From assembly GCA_034436035.1 (NCBI GenBank), contig DAOTVW010000078.1, positions 1-15,945 on the forward strand: a stretch of 15,945 nucleotides of DNA. The letters are read 5' to 3'. This document shows positions 13,857 to 15,945 of this stretch, piece by piece. Position numbers and translations under genes: made by a program. The notes below the pieces were generated by a model, which did not search any database, was not told the DNA's origin, and saw only the letters and a list, made by a program, of their open reading frames with translations. The stretch is from UBA4823 sp034436035 (lineage in GTDB: Bacteria; Chloroflexota; Anaerolineae; Anaerolineales; UBA4823). Each line of letters starts with the position of its first letter. The stretch's first letter is position 1.

Positions 13857-14081
13857 TTAATGATCAGCATTTTCCATTCGTTGAATGGCGTGATCAATCA
13901 TACTCCGCCAGGCGAGTAAGACTTCTTTGCGAGCCTTACGACGGTGCTCAATAAATTCCGGCGGGAAGAGTGCTTCGAACCCCTGGCGAACTTCTTTACG
14001 GGCTGCGCGTAAATGTTCACGCGCTTCGGGGGGAATGCATTTTTCAAAGGGCATTTCATGGGATGTGTTTTTCTCGGTCAT
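13857..14081 (-). CDS. Small conserved-looking protein with an internal duplication
   Basis: The product is 74 residues and highly charged. Two similar segments follow each other: PPEAREHLRAARKEVRQGFE and PPEFIEHRRKARKEVLLAWR, each PPE-x-x-EH-x-R-x-ARKEV, so a short helical unit has been duplicated. Both would form amphipathic helices. ATG at 14081 is chosen because GAGG lies five bases upstream and a good promoter precedes it; the longer frame reaching back to 14237 would run into the mttB end and lacks an SD. I recall small proteins of this PPE-EH-R-ARKE kind from Anaerolineae but know no function. No membrane segment or signal peptide is visible. Its stop lies directly against that of the converging UbiB-family gene. 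Confidence 0.7.
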   Translation of the reverse strand: MTEKNTSHEMPFEKCIPPEAREHLRAARKEVRQGFEALFPPEFIEHRRKARKEVLLAWRSMIDHAIQRMENADH

Positions 14082-14108
14082 AAACACCTCACTTTCACTA
14101 GGACTTAT

Positions 14109-14138
14109 ATTATATCGCAAAAGTGAGCGAAAGCCCAA
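14109..14138 (-). promoter_or_regulatory. Predicted promoter of the 74-residue protein gene
   Basis: On the minus strand TTGGGC (14138-14133, three of six) is followed after 18 bases by a perfect TATAAT (14114-14109). The start would be near 14102, about 20 bases before the ATG at 14081. This allows expression independent of mttB. Confidence 0.5.
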
Positions 14139-14214
14139 AGACGGGGCATGCTCAAAAATGAGCTCAAATACCACACCGCCAAAATTTATTATGGAAATGT
14201 TTTCGTATTCCCCG

Positions 14215-15657
14215 TCAAGCCACTTTAGCTTCCTCAATGATCTGGTTCAGTTCCTTGACCACGTCCTCAGGCAATGGTTCGGGTTTATGATTTTCTAAAA
14301 TATCCAAAGCTTTGTCACGGGCGCGCTGGCGCAGCGTTTTTGCCCCTGCTTTTTCCCATGCTTCATAATTGTGGCGATCGAATAGGGCGGGGTACCAATC
14401 CTCTTTGTAATGTTTTCGAGTATGTCCTGAACCAAGGAAATCTCCATCCGGCCCAATCTGGTCGATTAAATCCAGCGCTAAAGTTTCCGAATTAATTTCC
14501 AAACCCTTCATAAAATGTTTGGTGTAAGCAATTAATTCATCACAGATGACCACCTGTTCGATGGAATTGGTCATCCCACTATCGAGATAGCCAACATCAT
14601 GTGCCAACTGTGCCCCTGCTAAGGTTTCTAACAAAATGGAAAAAGCGGCTTCGGCAGCAGCTTGTTCATCAGGCTGTTTTGAATCACTACAGCCGGTTAA
14701 GCCAAATATCGGTAGGCCGTAACGATGAGCAAGTTCGACCAGCATCACCCGATTCGTTGGATCGCCATAACTATCGATCGTTGAACGCATATCCAGCATA
14801 TCATTGACTCCGCCGGTGAGAATAATTGGGGCGCCTTCATGCTGGATTTGGGCAATGACCAGTCCAGCCAATTCACCAGCGTTTGCTAGGGCAATAGCTC
14901 CAGCAGCAGTCACCGGACCGGAGGCGCCGCGCAACACCACCGGCGTATAGGTGGTGGGCAACCCCTTTTCGGCGCTGTAAAGCAGTTTTTGTAAGGCTTC
15001 TTGATTATGGCGCAGGGGACTGCTGACATTAATATAACCGGCGCAAATAGGACGGCGTTTGAGCTCCTCTGTGCCACCCACCACGGCTTCTGCCATTTTA
15101 ATCGCGTCAATCCAACCGGAAAGCTCTAGTGTGACGAACAGGATCGGCTTTGTGCTGTTTTCCAACATGGCTTTCATCTGATAACGGTCATAGATTTCCG
15201 GCGGCAAATCATGGGCAATGCAAAAAGACATCAAGAAATCGATATTTGGTAAGGCATCACAAACGGTGATTGCTTCCACAATATCTTGCAAAGTCCCAGG
15301 ACGGCGTACTCCTGTGCGTATATCGATGACATTTGGGCAATCCGAGCCGATGCCGAAAAAGGTGTTATACCGTTCGAGTGGCATCACCCGTTTGCCATGG
15401 CGATCATACAATGTGGTGCGCTTGGGAGCGACTGATAAAGCCCATTCAACCAGCCCTGGCGGGATGCGCACGCGGTTGCCTTCTTCAACCGATAATCCTT
15501 TTTTCTTCAGTAACTCAATTGCTCTCGGTTCGAATAAACGCACACCGGTGCGCTCCAAAATCTCTAAACTGGCATGGTGAAGTTGTTCCACCTGATCATC
15601 AGATAATTTACGAAAAAGCGGGGCGCCAATTTGGGTGTAATTGCTTTGTAGGGTCAT
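14215..15657 (-). CDS. Trimethylamine methyltransferase (MttB) family protein, non-pyrrolysine type
   Basis: MttB-family enzymes transfer a methyl group from a methylated amine to a corrinoid protein. The 480 residues match the family length and show its conserved C-terminal barrel: SGPVTAAGAIALANAGELAG at about 246-265, TGGVNDMLDMR, the SDSKQPDEQ block at 324-332, LLETLAGAQLAHDVGYLDSG, and SIEQVVICDELI. True MttB reads an in-frame UAG as pyrrolysine in this region; here the frame is open with sense codons throughout, so it belongs with the large non-Pyl subfamily that includes glycine-betaine methyltransferase MtgB. The substrate is unknown. AAGGAGAT about seven bases before the ATG is a strong SD. 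It lies 17 bases after the flavoprotein gene, probably in one operon. No corrinoid protein or reactivase gene is in the window. mttB as a symbol would overstate the substrate. Confidence 0.9.
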   Translation of the reverse strand: MTLQSNYTQIGAPLFRKLSDDQVEQLHHASLEILERTGVRLFEPRAIELLKKKGLSVEEGNRVRIPPGLVEWALSVAPKRTTLYDRHGKRVMPLERYNTFFGIGSDCPNVIDIRTGVRRPGTLQDIVEAITVCDALPNIDFLMSFCIAHDLPPEIYDRYQMKAMLENSTKPILFVTLELSGWIDAIKMAEAVVGGTEELKRRPICAGYINVSSPLRHNQEALQKLLYSAEKGLPTTYTPVVLRGASGPVTAAGAIALANAGELAGLVIAQIQHEGAPIILTGGVNDMLDMRSTIDSYGDPTNRVMLVELAHRYGLPIFGLTGCSDSKQPDEQAAAEAAFSILLETLAGAQLAHDVGYLDSGMTNSIEQVVICDELIAYTKHFMKGLEINSETLALDLIDQIGPDGDFLGSGHTRKHYKEDWYPALFDRHNYEAWEKAGAKTLRQRARDKALDILENHKPEPLPEDVVKELNQIIEEAKVA

Positions 15658-15674
15658 GCAGGATCTCCTTTCGG

Positions 15675-15945
15675 TTAATTATTAATGTAACTCGTTTGGT
15701 GGGCTCTTTCCCACGCTGTTTGCAATGCCCGTCTCACCAAAACGGGAATCACCGATTTACGGTATTGCGCAGAAGCACGCAAGATATTACTGCGCGGATG
15801 CGATTCTGCTTGGGCGAGAAGCGCAGCTTGTTGCACAATCTGTTCATCGAAGGTTTTACCAATGAGATAATGCTCCGCCGAGCGGGCGCGCGTCGGGATG
15901 GGGGCGACTGGTCCAAGTGCAATTACCGCATGCGAGATGATCTCA
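15675..15945 (-). CDS. FAD-binding (CoxM-type) subunit of a molybdenum hydroxylase, C-terminal part
   Basis: Only the last 89 residues are inside the window; the gene continues past the right edge. Translated on the minus strand (first full codon at 15944) it reads through VIALGPVAPIPTRARSAE, then LIGKTFDEQIVQQAA, then SNILRASAQYRKSVIPVLV and RRALQTAWERA, ending with TAA at 15677-15675. This is the C-terminal domain of the CO-dehydrogenase/xanthine-dehydrogenase medium (flavin) subunit: the P-x-P-x-RA-x-x-AE motif and the R-S-A-x-YR pattern are characteristic. Such subunits pass electrons from a molybdopterin active site via Fe-S centres to FAD. The oxidised substrate cannot be told from this part. 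The MttB-family gene begins 17 bases later. Confidence 0.85.
   Translation of the reverse strand, partial: EIISHAVIALGPVAPIPTRARSAEHYLIGKTFDEQIVQQAALLAQAESHPRSNILRASAQYRKSVIPVLVRRALQTAWERAHQTSYINN

Noticed and set aside
14082..14237. Extension of the 74-residue protein to a 126-residue form starting at 14237
   Set aside because: It would overlap mttB, lacks an SD, and covers a good promoter (14109-14138) placed just before the shorter start.
14215..15657. Pyrrolysine-containing MttB
   Set aside because: No in-frame TAG occurs in the 480-codon frame, so no pyrrolysine is needed.
1..15945. Transposons, phage genes, CRISPR arrays, tRNA or rRNA genes, attachment sites
   Set aside because: Read through for transposase or integrase motifs, regularly spaced repeats and cloverleaf-like sequence around the two R-M modules; none was seen, and no convincing direct repeats flank either module.

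Overview
The window is ordinary bacterial chromosome carrying a conserved translation and cell-envelope gene block, with two AT-rich type II restriction-modification (R-M) modules set into it. The likely source is a Chloroflexota bacterium, most probably of the class Anaerolineae. That rests on the short (about 200-residue) EF-Ts, the order rpsB-tsf, pyrH, frr-uppS-cdsA, a BirA without an HTH domain, and two small proteins that I recall, without having searched, as typical of that group. The lineage call is an inference.

Layout. The left edge holds the C-terminal domain of DNA gyrase subunit A (to 764). R-M module 1 (838-3448) follows on the same strand: a 560-residue two-half DNA methyltransferase with an added DNA-binding repeat, overlapping by 20 bases a 315-residue putative restriction endonuclease. 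It meets a minus-strand operon (5210-3445) of a zinc-ribbon protein, biotin-protein ligase and a small membrane protein. A 316-base divergent intergenic region then carries a good extended -10 promoter and a strongly structured leader in front of rpsB-tsf, which end at a textbook intrinsic terminator (7081-7109). pyrH follows. R-M module 2 (8039-9947; an SPPY-type methyltransferase and a PD-(D/E)XK-like endonuclease with a TTG start) lies between pyrH and frr. Then come frr, uppS and cdsA, tightly packed, and a UbiB/ABC1-family kinase-like gene. Convergent to that, on the minus strand, are a 74-residue protein with an internal duplication, a non-pyrrolysine MttB-family methyltransferase, and the C-terminus of a CoxM-type FAD subunit of a molybdenum hydroxylase at the right edge.

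How the genes fit together. rpsB and tsf supply ribosomal protein S2 and EF-Ts, frr recycles ribosomes, pyrH makes UDP, and uppS and cdsA make undecaprenyl-PP and CDP-diacylglycerol for wall and membrane synthesis. The two R-M modules look like later arrivals. They are much richer in A+T than their neighbours: one hand-counted 60-base line inside the module 2 nuclease (9421-9480) has 17 G+C, and one inside frr (10021-10080) has 34. Their proteins are unrelated between modules, and both are compact M-then-R units. The features I find most worth pursuing are the internally duplicated, half-degenerate methyltransferase of module 1, the unusual active-site region of its partner nuclease, the apparently leaderless promoter of module 1, and the structured rpsB leader. 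No tRNA, rRNA, CRISPR array, transposase or phage gene was seen.
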